Assembly (NCBI RefSeq): GCF_001025195.1
Contig: NZ_AP012325.1
Location: forward strand, 248,001-312,000
Length of the DNA stretch: 64,000 nt
DNA from: Bifidobacterium catenulatum DSM 16992 = JCM 1194 = LMG 11043
GTDB taxonomy: Bacteria; Actinomycetota; Actinomycetes; Actinomycetales; Bifidobacteriaceae
Direction: 5' to 3'
Shown one piece after another: positions 47,234 to 56,866 of the stretch (positions are counted from its first letter, which is position 1; each line of letters starts with the position of its first letter). The position numbers and the translations under genes are program-made. The notes below the pieces were generated by a model that saw nothing but the letters and a program-made list of their open reading frames with translations, made no database searches and was not told where the DNA came from.

Positions 47234-47267
47234 GATTCGCACCACGGTGACATGCCGGGTGCGAATC
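47234..47267 (+). terminator. Terminator after the aminotransferase gene
   Basis: GATTCGCACC / GGTGCGAATC, a 10-bp stem, followed by a run of T residues. Confidence 0.88.
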
Positions 47268-47432
47268 TTTTTTTCGTTGGAAAATAGCGGTTTTGAGAGG
47301 TTTTTTAAAAAACTGGTTGGACTAAGTCGCAAATACCCGCTATTATTTCGACTTGGCGGTTTTGCCGCTTACTTCTTGCGTGGTTTTTCGCATAAAATCC
47401 TCGCCAGCAAGTAGAAACGGCAGAGTACACCT

Positions 47433-47508
47433 AGGGAAGTGGCGCAATTGGTAGCGCAACGGTCTCCAAAACCGTAGGTTGTGGGTTCGAGTCCCGCCTT
47501 CCCTGCCA
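47433..47508 (+). tRNA. tRNA-Trp (CCA)
   Basis: Acceptor AGGGAAG / CTTCCCT, anticodon loop CTCCAAA (anticodon CCA), T loop TTCGAGT, and encoded CCA at 47506-47508. It lies directly before secE, a conserved arrangement. Confidence 0.97.
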
Positions 47509-47541
47509 AGCTTCTTGCAACAAGCTCAGCGGAGGATTATT

Positions 47542-47769
47542 ATGGCGAAGGCAAAAAATAGCGAAAAGGCCGTTAAGCCGAACATCTTCATGCGAATTGG
47601 CTTGTTCATCAAACAGATTATCGACGAACTCCGCAAGGTCGTGACCCCGACCAGCAAAGAGCTGTTCTTCTGGGCGCTCGCCGTGTTCATTTTCGTGCTG
47701 TTCCTGATGGCACTGGTCACCGGCATGGACTACGGTCTGGGCAAGCTGACCCTGTGGATCTTCGGCTGA
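47542..47769 (+). CDS. secE: Preprotein translocase subunit SecE
   Basis: The 75-residue protein is the short single-span SecE of Gram-positive bacteria: a basic amphipathic helix with IIDELRKVVTPTSKEL, then one transmembrane helix (about 43-64). It stabilises SecY. ATG 47542 is fixed by GGAGGA. It follows tRNA-Trp and precedes nusG by 24 bp. Confidence 0.95.
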   Translation: MAKAKNSEKAVKPNIFMRIGLFIKQIIDELRKVVTPTSKELFFWALAVFIFVLFLMALVTGMDYGLGKLTLWIFG

Positions 47770-47793
47770 TCAACAACTTGAAGGTGAAACTGC

Positions 47794-48603
47794 ATGACTG
47801 ACGAAGTGTTTTCTGACAACCTCGACGAGGCTCCTGAAGCTGATCTCGAGGCCGCGGCCGCCGTTGAGGCGCTGCCGGCCGAAGGCGAAAGCGTTCAGGA
47901 AACCGCCGATGAGACTGTTGAGGCAGAGCCGACTGCCGAAGTCGTTTCCGACGAGTCCGAAGAGGGCAAGGAAGATGACGAGCAGGATGCCGGCGCCAAG
48001 GCCGTCGAAGACTTCTCCAACAGCCTGCGCACCCTCGAGGGTAAATGGTATGTGCTGCACACCTACTCCGGCTATGAGAAGCGTGTGAAGACCAACGTTG
48101 AATCCCGTGTGGCGAGCTTCGGCATGGAAGACAAGATCTTCCAGATTGAAGTGCCGATGGAAGAGGTCGAAAAGCACACTGAAAAGGGCAAGAAGGTCAT
48201 CACCCGCGTGCGTGTACCCGGCTACGTGCTGATTCGCATGCTTCCGGATGAGAACGCCCGTCGTATCGTTCGTGAAACCGAAGGCGTCACCGGCTTTGTT
48301 GGTCCGACCAAGGATCCGGCACCGCTGAGCCGCAAGGAAGTCGTTTCCATGATGGCTCCGATGATTGCCTCCGAAGCGCTCAAGAAGGCTGGCGACAAGC
48401 CGGCCGCCAACAAGAAGCGCGTCCTCGAAGTCTCCTACGCCGTTGGCGATCAGGTCACCGTCACCGACGGTCCGTTCACCACCATGGCAGCTGTCGTCTC
48501 CGACGTTGAGCCCACCACACAGAAACTCACCGTGCTCGTGTCCATCTTCGGTCGCGACACACCAGTGGAGTTGGGCTTCAATCAGGTAGAAAAGCTAGCC
48601 TGA
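47794..48603 (+). CDS. nusG: Transcription termination/antitermination factor NusG
   Basis: The 269-residue protein has an acidic N-terminal extension (about 1-80, Glu/Ala-rich), the NGN domain from about residue 84 ([16 protein letters not shown]) and a KOW domain (about 215-269). It binds RNA polymerase and couples to S10 or Rho. The acidic extension is typical of actinobacteria and absent from E. coli NusG. A terminator follows. Confidence 0.95.
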   Translation: MTDEVFSDNLDEAPEADLEAAAAVEALPAEGESVQETADETVEAEPTAEVVSDESEEGKEDDEQDAGAKAVEDFSNSLRTLEGKWYVLHTYSGYEKRVKTNVESRVASFGMEDKIFQIEVPMEEVEKHTEKGKKVITRVRVPGYVLIRMLPDENARRIVRETEGVTGFVGPTKDPAPLSRKEVVSMMAPMIASEALKKAGDKPAANKKRVLEVSYAVGDQVTVTDGPFTTMAAVVSDVEPTTQKLTVLVSIFGRDTPVELGFNQVEKLA

Positions 48604-48626
48604 AATTTAAAATAGTAAGGATTTTG

Positions 48627-48653
48627 AAAGACCCCGCGCATTGCGGGGTCTTT
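48627..48653 (+). terminator. Terminator after nusG
   Basis: AAAGACCCCGC / GCGGGGTCTTT, an 11-bp stem with a run of T residues. Confidence 0.9.
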
Positions 48654-48830
48654 TTTTGTCTGGGGGAGTGGGCACAATGAGAAAGCTTGTGTCTGGAGGG
48701 TTTGGCGTGCCTGAACGAGGGTGCGGAATCCGCTAGCACAGCACAGCAATATACGTTGCGGAAGGAACCGGACGCGGGAGACCTACTCCGGTGCCGCTAC
48801 CACCGCTTCTACAGAAAGAAGAACCATACA

Positions 48831-49262
48831 ATGGCTCCTAAGAAGAAAGTCTCGGCGCTTCTCAAGCTCCAGATTCAGGCTGGCAAGGCCAACCCGGCCC
48901 CGCCGCTGGGCCCGGCACTGGGTTCCCATGGCGTGAACATCATGGACTTCTGCAAGCAGTACAACGCTGCCACGCAGGACAAGATGGGCCAGGTCATCCC
49001 TGTTGAGATCACCGTTTTCGAAGATCGTTCCTTCACCTTCATTCTGAAGACCCCGCCGGCGGCAGCTCTGCTGAAGAAGGCCGCGGGCATCCAGAAGGGT
49101 ACCGAAAACCCGCTGACCCACAAGGTCGGCTCCGTCACCAAGGCTCAGGTCCGTGAGATCGCCGAAATCAAGATGGCTGATCTGTCCGCACGCGACGTCG
49201 AAGCCGGCATGAAGATCATCGAGGGCACCGCCCGCTCGATGGGTATCACGGTTACCGACTGA
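48831..49262 (+). CDS. rplK: 50S ribosomal protein L11
   Basis: The 143-residue L11 starts [20 protein letters not shown] and keeps the proline-rich [21 protein letters not shown]. It binds the GTPase-associated region of 23S rRNA. I chose ATG 48831, where the family starts, although the upstream purine run AGAAAGAAG is only a moderate ribosome-binding site. rplA follows after 14 bp. Confidence 0.97.
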   Translation: MAPKKKVSALLKLQIQAGKANPAPPLGPALGSHGVNIMDFCKQYNAATQDKMGQVIPVEITVFEDRSFTFILKTPPAAALLKKAAGIQKGTENPLTHKVGSVTKAQVREIAEIKMADLSARDVEAGMKIIEGTARSMGITVTD

Positions 49263-49276
49263 GAGGAGAGGGACAA

Positions 49277-49969
49277 ATGGTAAAGCGTTCCAAGAAGTAC
49301 CGCGAAGCTTCTGAGAAGATCGATCGTAACAATCTTTACACCGCTAACGAAGCCATCGCTCTCGTCAAGAGCATGCCGGAGTACAAGTTCGATCAGACCG
49401 TTGAGGCCGTGCTGCGCCTGAACGTGGATCCGCGCAAGGCCGACCAGCTGGTCCGCGGTTCCGTCAACCTGCCGAACGGCACCGGTAAGACCGCCAAGGT
49501 TCTCGTGTTCGCTCGTGGCCCGAAGGCCACCGAGGCTCTCGAGGCTGGCGCCGACATCGTCGGTGACGACGATCTCGTGCAGAAGGTCGCCGACGGCTTC
49601 CTTGACTTCGATTCCGTGGTGGCTACCCCGGACATGATGGGCAAGGTCGGCCGCCTCGGCCGTGTGCTCGGTCCGCGTGGCCTCATGCCGAACCCGAAGA
49701 CCGGCACCGTGACCATGGACGTCGCCAAGGCCATCAAGGACATCAAGGGTGGCAAGGTCGACTTCCGCGTTGACAAGAACGGCAACCTGAGCTTCCTCAT
49801 CGGCAAGCTCTCCTTCACCGAGCAGGCTCTCGACGAGAACTTCAAGGCTGTTGCCGACGAAATCAAGCGTCTGAAGCCGTCCACCGTGAAGGGCCGCTAC
49901 GTCACCAAGGCGACCATCACCTCCACGATGAACCCGGGCGTCCCGGTTGATCCGGCGGTCATCGCCTGA
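49277..49969 (+). CDS. rplA: 50S ribosomal protein L1
   Basis: The 230-residue L1 has the family start [14 protein letters not shown] and the hallmark [20 protein letters not shown]. It binds the 23S L1 stalk and in many bacteria represses the rplK-rplA message. I did not identify an L1-binding mimic in the leader. A strong bidirectional terminator follows. Confidence 0.97.
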   Translation: MVKRSKKYREASEKIDRNNLYTANEAIALVKSMPEYKFDQTVEAVLRLNVDPRKADQLVRGSVNLPNGTGKTAKVLVFARGPKATEALEAGADIVGDDDLVQKVADGFLDFDSVVATPDMMGKVGRLGRVLGPRGLMPNPKTGTVTMDVAKAIKDIKGGKVDFRVDKNGNLSFLIGKLSFTEQALDENFKAVADEIKRLKPSTVKGRYVTKATITSTMNPGVPVDPAVIA

Positions 49970-50005
49970 GCAGTATAGCTTGCAAATAGCTTCTATATGG
50001 CTTGC

Positions 50006-50047
50006 AAAAGACCCGCATCCCGCCCCAACGCGAGATGCGGGTCTTTT
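50006..50047. terminator. Bidirectional terminator after rplA
   Basis: AAAAGACCCGCATC and GATGCGGGTCTTTT form a 14-bp perfect stem between convergent genes. Confidence 0.9.
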
Positions 50048-50166
50048 CGTATATATCTTGCGATTATCTATCTCATTTAATAAATAATGATCCTGCAATT
50101 GTCTGAATATCAAAGAATCTCAATGAAACCAGATATCAGATAGATATTAAAAACAGAAAAGTGGTT

Positions 50167-50946
50167 TCAACGATCGCGCATACGGCCAATTGCAAGCGCG
50201 GTCGTCAACACGTATGCGTCGCGCGGATCGGTCGCATCCCAACCGGTCGTTTCCGCGGCACGCTTCAAACGATAACGCACCGTATTCGGATGCACGTTCA
50301 AATCCTTCGCGGTGTTCTCCAACGAACTGCCGTTCCTCAAAAACGTGGAAACCGTCACAAATGTCGGATCGTCGGGATTATCGCCATGAAGCACCCGATA
50401 CACGTTCTGATACAGCTCCTCACGAGCGTAGTCATCGCCCAAAAGCGCCCTCTCAGGCAGTAATTCGTCGGCACGCAACGGGCGGGACGGCGAGGCCAAA
50501 GCGGGAGCGGCCTGCAGTGAGAACAAGGTTTCACGCAACACATGCGAGGCGCCGACGACACCGGAACGTACCGGGCTCAAATACACCGGCTCATCCTCGC
50601 TGAACGCGGGCATGACAGATGTGCACGTCACCTCGGCTGTGGCGGCTCCCATCTGGCAGACCAACACCAGCAGAAAACTGCCGTATGTGCCGACGATCGC
50701 GTGCTCTCCACCCAAATCATGCACCGCATTGCGCGCGACAAGCGAAGCCGAGGCAGGACTCACCTTCGGTGTGCCGCCAATCGCGAAGCAATCGAAATTT
50801 CCGCGCCATCCGAGCACGTTCATCAACGAGGCGACGCGATCATCCGTAAGATTTGTCATCAGGCATTCGAAAGCGAGCCGTTCGATGGTCGAATCGTCGG
50901 TGTGCCCTGCCAGAAGGTCGAGAATGTCTGTCTGATCGGAGTTCAT
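50167..50946 (-). CDS. PucR-type C-terminal HTH regulator (FasR-like)
   Basis: The 259-residue protein has an uncharacterised N-terminal domain and a PucR/CdaR-type HTH near the C-terminus (SSLENTAKDLNVHPNTVRYRLKRAAE). This layout resembles FasR, the fatty acid synthesis activator of Streptomyces encoded next to fabD. Here it lies at one end of a biotin, acetyl-CoA carboxylase and FAS cluster, so a lipid role is inferred. I chose ATG 50946, which lacks a Shine-Dalgarno. TACACT (50955-50960, minus strand) ends 8 nt before it. A TTG at 50973 is less likely. Confidence 0.8.
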   Translation of the reverse strand: MNSDQTDILDLLAGHTDDSTIERLAFECLMTNLTDDRVASLMNVLGWRGNFDCFAIGGTPKVSPASASLVARNAVHDLGGEHAIVGTYGSFLLVLVCQMGAATAEVTCTSVMPAFSEDEPVYLSPVRSGVVGASHVLRETLFSLQAAPALASPSRPLRADELLPERALLGDDYAREELYQNVYRVLHGDNPDDPTFVTVSTFLRNGSSLENTAKDLNVHPNTVRYRLKRAAETTGWDATDPRDAYVLTTALAIGRMRDR

Positions 50947-51031
50947 AAGCGTCAAGTGTAGCCGTCTATCCAACGAATCGCTGAACGGGCGGCGGCAACA
51001 AGGGGAGGCTCATTCGGGGAGTGCCGCTATT

Positions 51032-53131
51032 ATGCCGCTTATGAGCGAAGTCAAGAAAACCGGAAAGCGTGGCGGAAAGGTCGGCACGTTCCTCAGCTGG
51101 ACGCTGGCCGTGCTGGCATGCCTGTGGGTGGCATGGTGTTGTGCCATCGGACCGTTGTATTGGTTCGGTGGCGGACTTTCCGACTTCGGCTGGCTGAACG
51201 TGCTGTATTTGGCGGTCGCTTTCGCAATATGTTTTTCGATTGTCGTCGCGCTGGTCAGATTCGGACATGGCCGTCGCGTGCTTCCGCGATATTTCGTACG
51301 TCGGTATGAAAGACTATGCGACGAGATCGCGGGAACGCCAACCACTGTGCTCGGCATTATGTTGCGACACCTGCATGACGCTGCGCACAGTCGTCCGGGG
51401 CGTGCCCTTCATGCGATGATCGTATGGCTTGGGCGCAAACTGACTCGTTGCACCGATTGCTGGTGGAAACTCATGCTGGTGTTCGTGATCGGCTGGCTGT
51501 GGGTGCCGACCACGCTATTGGCTGCATTCGGCGCCGACATACGTTCGCAAATCCGCGAATTCAGCTGGGCGTTGAACCAGTGGATGGGCCTGAAGCAACC
51601 GTATATCGGTTTCTTCTCGTTCGTGCCCATGGATATCTACCCGACCGCGCATTACATGTGGCCGGATAATCCCACGTACCTGACCGACCAGCATAACGTT
51701 GTGCTTACCGTGTTCTACGGCGCGGTGGCGGCGGTTTCCCGCTATTTCACCGACTCCAACGATGCGGGCATTGTGGTGCTTGCCGCATTGCAATGGCTGT
51801 TCGCCGCATTCTGCTGTTCGGCGACCGCCAACCGATTCTTCAACCTGCCGTGGCGCAGGCTCGGCGTCGGCACATTCGACTTCTCGCATCCGGAACGCCA
51901 CGATTGCTGGAATATGCGCGATTACACGCATCCCGAAGCGGGCGTCGTGGCACGTCCTTCCAGACTGCGGGCTGGTGCGAAAACCCGATTCGTGATACTT
52001 CTGTTCTTCATGGTGTGCCCCCTTGCAGTGTTCGCCACGATTTCCCTGACGAAATCGCCGCTGTTCGCTTTCGCATTCGTATGGTGGTTCGGCGTGTGGT
52101 ACGAACTGCATATGACGCACATCAAAGCGTTGCCCACCATCAACAGCAAGCCGACTCGTTTGCGCAAACGCTCGATCATGGCGCTCATCATCTCAAGCTG
52201 CGTGATGCTCATCAGCGCGAAATACGCATGGTACATCATTCTCTTCACCCTGATCCTGGCGCTCATCAACGATCGAAAACGTTGGAAAACCTATCTTGTG
52301 GCACTGCTGCTGCCGACCATCCTCATTCATGGCGGCATCGTATTCCTCACCAACACGGGTGCCATCATCGGTGGCGACCCAATCGAAAGCCGGGGCATCC
52401 AACTGCAACAGATCGCGCGCGTCGCCAAATACAATCCAAAAGGCATTCCGGCAGACGCGGCGGAAAAGCTCGAACCCATCTTCAACCTCGACCAAATGGC
52501 CGAAGCATACTCCTGGCAGGACGCCGACCCGGTGAAATCCTCCGGCATCCAATCAAAAAAAGTCAGCTACAAGTGGCGTACCGTCACCGAAGACGACATG
52601 AAGAACTTCAACGAGGCATGGCTTGAAATCGTCGTCGCGAATCCCGTGATCGCACTCGACGCGTTTTTCGCGGAGTGTTTCGGCTATTTCAACGTGACTG
52701 ACCTGCCGTACGTGTCGATGGACTACTACGTGAACAACGATTACGTGCAGAGCGGCAATGTGTGGATACACCTGTACAACCACGATTGGCGCGATGCGGT
52801 GGCTGGTTTCGCCAAAGGATGGGGCAATATTCCCGTGGTCGGCTGGGTGACGCACGGCAATCTGTACGTAACGCTGATGCTGCTGGTCGGCGCTGCCGAA
52901 GTGGTGCTGCGACGGTGGCGTTCGCTGTCGTGGCATTTGCCCTTGTTGCTGCTCATGGGCGTGATGATCACCGCTCCGGCCAACAATTTCGAACGGCATA
53001 TGCTGCCGGTCGCGTTCGTGTTCGGTTTCGTATGCCTGCAATTCTGGCGCGAGTCGCGTAATGCGCGGCTGGCGGCCAATGCGAACGTGGTCAGCGAGCA
53101 TGAGGCCAGCCAAGTGCGGCAGGACGAATAG
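51032..53131 (+). CDS. Large polytopic membrane protein, possibly DUF6020 family
   Basis: The 699-residue protein has about 12-14 hydrophobic segments. An extracytoplasmic loop (about 175-230) has many aromatics (WALNQWMGLKQPYIGFFSF, YPTAHYMW). A second long soluble stretch (about 450-560) separates the last helices. The general plan, with a large loop after early helices and another late, recalls GT-C-type glycosyltransferases. My family recollection is DUF6020, and I cannot verify it here. It is divergent from the PucR-type regulator and 61 bp upstream of birA. ATG 51041 is an alternative start. Confidence 0.75.
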   Translation: MPLMSEVKKTGKRGGKVGTFLSWTLAVLACLWVAWCCAIGPLYWFGGGLSDFGWLNVLYLAVAFAICFSIVVALVRFGHGRRVLPRYFVRRYERLCDEIAGTPTTVLGIMLRHLHDAAHSRPGRALHAMIVWLGRKLTRCTDCWWKLMLVFVIGWLWVPTTLLAAFGADIRSQIREFSWALNQWMGLKQPYIGFFSFVPMDIYPTAHYMWPDNPTYLTDQHNVVLTVFYGAVAAVSRYFTDSNDAGIVVLAALQWLFAAFCCSATANRFFNLPWRRLGVGTFDFSHPERHDCWNMRDYTHPEAGVVARPSRLRAGAKTRFVILLFFMVCPLAVFATISLTKSPLFAFAFVWWFGVWYELHMTHIKALPTINSKPTRLRKRSIMALIISSCVMLISAKYAWYIILFTLILALINDRKRWKTYLVALLLPTILIHGGIVFLTNTGAIIGGDPIESRGIQLQQIARVAKYNPKGIPADAAEKLEPIFNLDQMAEAYSWQDADPVKSSGIQSKKVSYKWRTVTEDDMKNFNEAWLEIVVANPVIALDAFFAECFGYFNVTDLPYVSMDYYVNNDYVQSGNVWIHLYNHDWRDAVAGFAKGWGNIPVVGWVTHGNLYVTLMLLVGAAEVVLRRWRSLSWHLPLLLLMGVMITAPANNFERHMLPVAFVFGFVCLQFWRESRNARLAANANVVSEHEASQVRQDE

Positions 53132-53192
53132 CGGCTGCGTGGTTGTTGTGCTGGCCGTTACGTTGCATCGAACATACCGTAGTAGATAGGTA

Positions 53193-54122
53193 ATGATGGC
53201 GATTTTGGATTCGGCAATGATTATGCCGCGTACTTGTGTTGCGGCGGATCAGGTGCTGCTGCTCGACACCGTGGGATCCACGAATACGTATGCCGCGAAT
53301 TTGGTGCGCGAGGGAGTGCTGTTCGGTGCGAATGGTGCGGATGGCGTGAACAGCGCGGATGGCGTGAATGCAGGGAAGTCTGCGTGGAGCGGGCATGAAA
53401 TCGTGGTCATTGCGGCGAATGAGCAGACAGCAGGCCGCGGGCGTCTCGACCATACGTGGACGAGCGTTCCGGGGGAGTCGTTCATCGTGTCGCTGGTGGT
53501 AAGCGTGCCCGTTTCGATTATGCGCGATTTATCCGTCAGCGGTTGGCTGCAAATGATCGCCGGTTACGAGATGCGTGAGGCGATTGTTGGCGCGGTACGC
53601 GATTGCGGCGGCGATTTTGACGGGAAGATTGGAACCATTGCGCTGAAATGGCCGAACGATATTTTCGTGGAGGGACGGAAACTCGGCGGCATTCTCGCCG
53701 AAATGGTGCCGATTACGGGTTGTGGGGATCGCGTCGCCATTGTGATCGGCGTCGGTTTGAATCTTGCCGTCGCGCAGGAACGATTGCCGATAGACATGGC
53801 CACGTCATTGCAGTTGATTGCGCATGATCTGCCGGATGCTGCCGTTATGCGCGATGCAATCGCCGCACGTTGGGTGCAAGGATTGCGCTCGCGGTTGGCT
53901 GATTTCGAGGAAGATCCCCATCGTGAGGCCGTGCGTGCCAGAGAGGTCATGATTCCGATCTGTTGGACGCTTGGCAAATCTTGCGAAGCGCATTTCGTGG
54001 ATGGAACCATCCTGCGGGGCAAGGCTAACGCTTTAAACGACGACGCCTCCCTGACTATTGAGGATCAGGAAGGCGTGTTGCATCGGGTGAGCACGGCCGA
54101 TGTGGGCGTGCTCGGCAAGTGA
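53193..54122 (+). CDS. birA: Biotin-[acetyl-CoA carboxylase] ligase
   Basis: The 309-residue ligase attaches biotin to the BCCP lysine. Catalytic motifs are visible: DTVGSTNTYA, the biotinyl-AMP loop GRGRLDHTW and KWPNDIFV, with a C-terminal SH3-like domain. It begins directly with the catalytic domain and has no N-terminal DNA-binding HTH, so it cannot act as the classical BirA repressor. ATG 53196 is an alternative start. Its substrate AccBC is encoded 850 bp downstream. Confidence 0.92.
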   Translation: MMAILDSAMIMPRTCVAADQVLLLDTVGSTNTYAANLVREGVLFGANGADGVNSADGVNAGKSAWSGHEIVVIAANEQTAGRGRLDHTWTSVPGESFIVSLVVSVPVSIMRDLSVSGWLQMIAGYEMREAIVGAVRDCGGDFDGKIGTIALKWPNDIFVEGRKLGGILAEMVPITGCGDRVAIVIGVGLNLAVAQERLPIDMATSLQLIAHDLPDAAVMRDAIAARWVQGLRSRLADFEEDPHREAVRAREVMIPICWTLGKSCEAHFVDGTILRGKANALNDDASLTIEDQEGVLHRVSTADVGVLGK

Positions 54123-54147
54123 GGAAAACGTTCGTAACGCGTTCCAC

Positions 54148-54741
54148 TCACTTCAGCTTGGCAAGACCTGCGACCACAGCGGAAGCGACAACGGCCTTGA
54201 CCGCGTCGCCGGCAATGAATCCCATGGAAGCCACCGCGACGATCGGCAGCGCAACGCCGGTAATGGCGGACTGCACGATGAAGCCAAGCAGATAGTCAAG
54301 CACAATGCAGCCGGCGACGCAGGCGAACAGATAACGTGCGGCGGTCAGCGCACCGTGCTTCAGCGAATCGGTGCGGGCTTCGCCCTTGAGCAGCGAGGTG
54401 ACGACGGCTGCCGGCAGGAAGCCGATCAGGAAGCCGGCGCTCGGGCCGACCAATGCCATGGTGGAAGCGCCGCCTGCGAACACCGGCAGACCGACCGCGC
54501 CTGCCGCCAGATACATGAGCATTGCGGCGCCGGCCTGCTTCCACGGCAGCATCAGCGCGGCCAGCATCACCACAAACGTCTGCAAGGTGATCGGCACGGG
54601 CGTGCCTGGAATCGGCACGGCGCCGGCCGCGGAAGCTGCCCACATGAGTACGGCGAACAGCGTGGGCTTGAGTACGGAGCCGAGAGTGCCGCTGGTAGCG
54701 GTTTTCAGTGTGGTTTTGAGCGTCAGCATTGCGTTACGCAC
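54148..54741 (-). CDS. bioY: Biotin transporter BioY (ECF S component)
   Basis: The 197-residue membrane protein has six hydrophobic segments and BioY signatures (PIPGTPVPITLQTFVVMLAALMLPW and VGPSAGFLIGF). It is the substrate-binding S component of an energy-coupling-factor transporter. No ECF ATPase or T component is in the window. I chose GTG 54741 because AAGGAG sits just upstream. ATG 54729 is the alternative. It is convergent with birA and divergent from accBC. Confidence 0.92.
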   Translation of the reverse strand: MRNAMLTLKTTLKTATSGTLGSVLKPTLFAVLMWAASAAGAVPIPGTPVPITLQTFVVMLAALMLPWKQAGAAMLMYLAAGAVGLPVFAGGASTMALVGPSAGFLIGFLPAAVVTSLLKGEARTDSLKHGALTAARYLFACVAGCIVLDYLLGFIVQSAITGVALPIVAVASMGFIAGDAVKAVVASAVVAGLAKLK

Positions 54742-54970
54742 GATAATTCTCCTTGAATCTGCTTGCATTACTGTTGATGAATCGACGATTGTTGACGGCC
54801 GAAATGACGGCAATCGCAAAAGTGACGAAAATGCATGGTTTGTCAACTTATGCCCCCAATCGTAGGTTGGCTAAGTTTCGGTAACGTTTGTGGAGCCTTA
54901 CAAAAAGATCGCGTGTCTTTTGTGGGAAACGAGTTCCCGATTTTTCGTTCGTTCGGCCAAACTTGACGTT

Positions 54971-56866
54971 ATGCCTAAAAATGTCAACAAACTTCTGGTG
55001 GCGAATCGCGGCGAAATCGCTCTTCGCGTAGTGCGCACCGCGCGTGAGATGGGGATTCCCACGGTTGCGGTGTATGCGGAACAGGATCGTCATGCGCAAT
55101 ATGTGCAGATGGCTGACGACGCATATCTGCTTTCCGGAGATACATACAAAGACACATATCTCAACGAGGATCTGCTGATCGACATTCTGCAGCGCAGCGG
55201 TGCCGACGCAGTGCATCCGGGCTATGGATTCCTTTCCGAAGTCGCTTCATTCGCACAGAAAGTGATCGACGCGGGCGCGGCCTGGGTTGGTCCCAATCCG
55301 GAAGCCCTCGTGGATTTAGGGGATAAGATCACCGCACGTCGTGTGGCGACGTTTGCGAAAGTTCCGCCGGTTCCCGGTATTTCCCAGTCGATTTCCGACA
55401 TGCGATTGCTGCTTGATTTCGCACACACGCACGGTTATCCGCTGATGCTCAAGCGTACCGATGGCGGCGGCGGCCGCGGCATCACGCTGGTGCATAATGA
55501 TGATGAGCTGCGCGGCTTCTACATGAATCATGACGCGCTGCAGGGCGGCGATCTGAACGAATATTTCGTTGAACGATTCATCGACAAAGGGCGTCACGTC
55601 GAAACGCAGTGCGGCCGCGATTCGCACGGTAACTTCACCGTGTATTCCACGCGCGACTGCTCCGTGCAGCGCCGCAATCAGAAGCTTGTTGAAGAGGCTC
55701 CCGCACCGTTCCTTCCCTCTGATGTGACCGACCAGCTGGAAACCTACTCCCGCCGACTGTTCGAAGCGGTCGATTACGAAGGCCTTGGCACCTGCGAATT
55801 CATGGTGACCGAGCAAGGCAAAGTGTACTTCCTGGAAGTCAATCCGCGCCTGCAGGTGGAGCATACCGTCAGCGAGGAGGTTTGCGGACTCGACCTGGTG
55901 CGCGAGCAGCTGACCATCGCCAACGGTGAGGAATTGACCGTGAACCATCCGCTTCGTGGGCACAGTTTCGAACTGCGTCTGACCTGCGAGGATCCGGCAA
56001 AGAACCTTGCGCCAAGCTCCGGCACGCTGACTTCGCTGCGTTGGCCGTCCGGACCGGGTATCCGCGTGGATTCCGGCGTCGTCGAAGGCGACACCATCTC
56101 GCCGAAATTCGATTCGATGATGGGCAAACTCGTGGTCACCGCATCCGACCGCGCCGCGGCCGTGGCACGTGTGCGCCGAGCATTGAGCGAACTGAAAGTG
56201 GAAGGCGTGCCAACTCCGGCAAGCCTGTTCGAACAGATCTTCAATGACGACGAATTCACCGCCGAACACGGTGCCGCATACGATGTCAGCACCAAATGGC
56301 TGGAACGCAAGTATCTCAACAAAGAAGCCGTATCGTCCCAAGGAGGGCAGCCGGCATCCGTGTCTGGCACGACGGGCTCTCTTGACGTCGACAAGAAGGA
56401 ATCCAGCGAAACCTTCGTCATCGAAGTCAACAATCGCAGAGTGTCGTTGACCGTGCCGAACGACATCGTCGCCAACCTGACGGGCGGTGCCAAAGCACGT
56501 GACGCGAAACGCGCCATCCAGCCTCTGCGCGGGCAGGGACTGCATCATGCGCAGAAAAAACAGCAAAGCAACGACGGCCAATCCGGCGTGATCGCAAGTC
56601 CGATGCAGGCCGTCGTGACACGCATTAACGTGGCCGAAGGCCAGCAGGTGGCCAAGGGCGACCTGCTCGTCGTACTCGAATCCATGAAGATGGAAAACTA
56701 TGTGTATGCGCCGGTCAAGGGCGCCGTCACCAAGATTTTCGTGGGGCCCGCGGCGGGCGTGGAAGCCGGCGAAACATTGATGACCATCGATGTGACCGGA
56801 GCGAGCGGTAACGGAAAGCAAGCTGACGGAACCGCTGTTGGCGACACTACGGAAGGGGGTAAGTGA
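54971..56866 (+). CDS. accC: Biotin carboxylase / biotin carboxyl carrier protein fusion (AccBC)
   Basis: The 631-residue fusion has an ATP-grasp biotin carboxylase (about 1-450, LLVANRGEIALRV, TDGGGGRGI) and a C-terminal biotinyl domain with Lys573 in ESMKMEN. It carboxylates its own biotin for AccD to transfer to acetyl-CoA. A linker with DUF-like beta structure (about 475-525) lies between. ATG 54971 is where the family starts. There is no Shine-Dalgarno, and a CAAACT ends 7 nt upstream, so the mRNA may be leaderless. Its stop overlaps accD by 1 bp. Confidence 0.95.
   Translation: MPKNVNKLLVANRGEIALRVVRTAREMGIPTVAVYAEQDRHAQYVQMADDAYLLSGDTYKDTYLNEDLLIDILQRSGADAVHPGYGFLSEVASFAQKVIDAGAAWVGPNPEALVDLGDKITARRVATFAKVPPVPGISQSISDMRLLLDFAHTHGYPLMLKRTDGGGGRGITLVHNDDELRGFYMNHDALQGGDLNEYFVERFIDKGRHVETQCGRDSHGNFTVYSTRDCSVQRRNQKLVEEAPAPFLPSDVTDQLETYSRRLFEAVDYEGLGTCEFMVTEQGKVYFLEVNPRLQVEHTVSEEVCGLDLVREQLTIANGEELTVNHPLRGHSFELRLTCEDPAKNLAPSSGTLTSLRWPSGPGIRVDSGVVEGDTISPKFDSMMGKLVVTASDRAAAVARVRRALSELKVEGVPTPASLFEQIFNDDEFTAEHGAAYDVSTKWLERKYLNKEAVSSQGGQPASVSGTTGSLDVDKKESSETFVIEVNNRRVSLTVPNDIVANLTGGAKARDAKRAIQPLRGQGLHHAQKKQQSNDGQSGVIASPMQAVVTRINVAEGQQVAKGDLLVVLESMKMENYVYAPVKGAVTKIFVGPAAGVEAGETLMTIDVTGASGNGKQADGTAVGDTTEGGK

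Noticed and set aside
54742..54970. A biotin operator between bioY and accBC
   Set aside because: No dyad resembling the known BirA operator was found, and BirA here lacks a DNA-binding domain.
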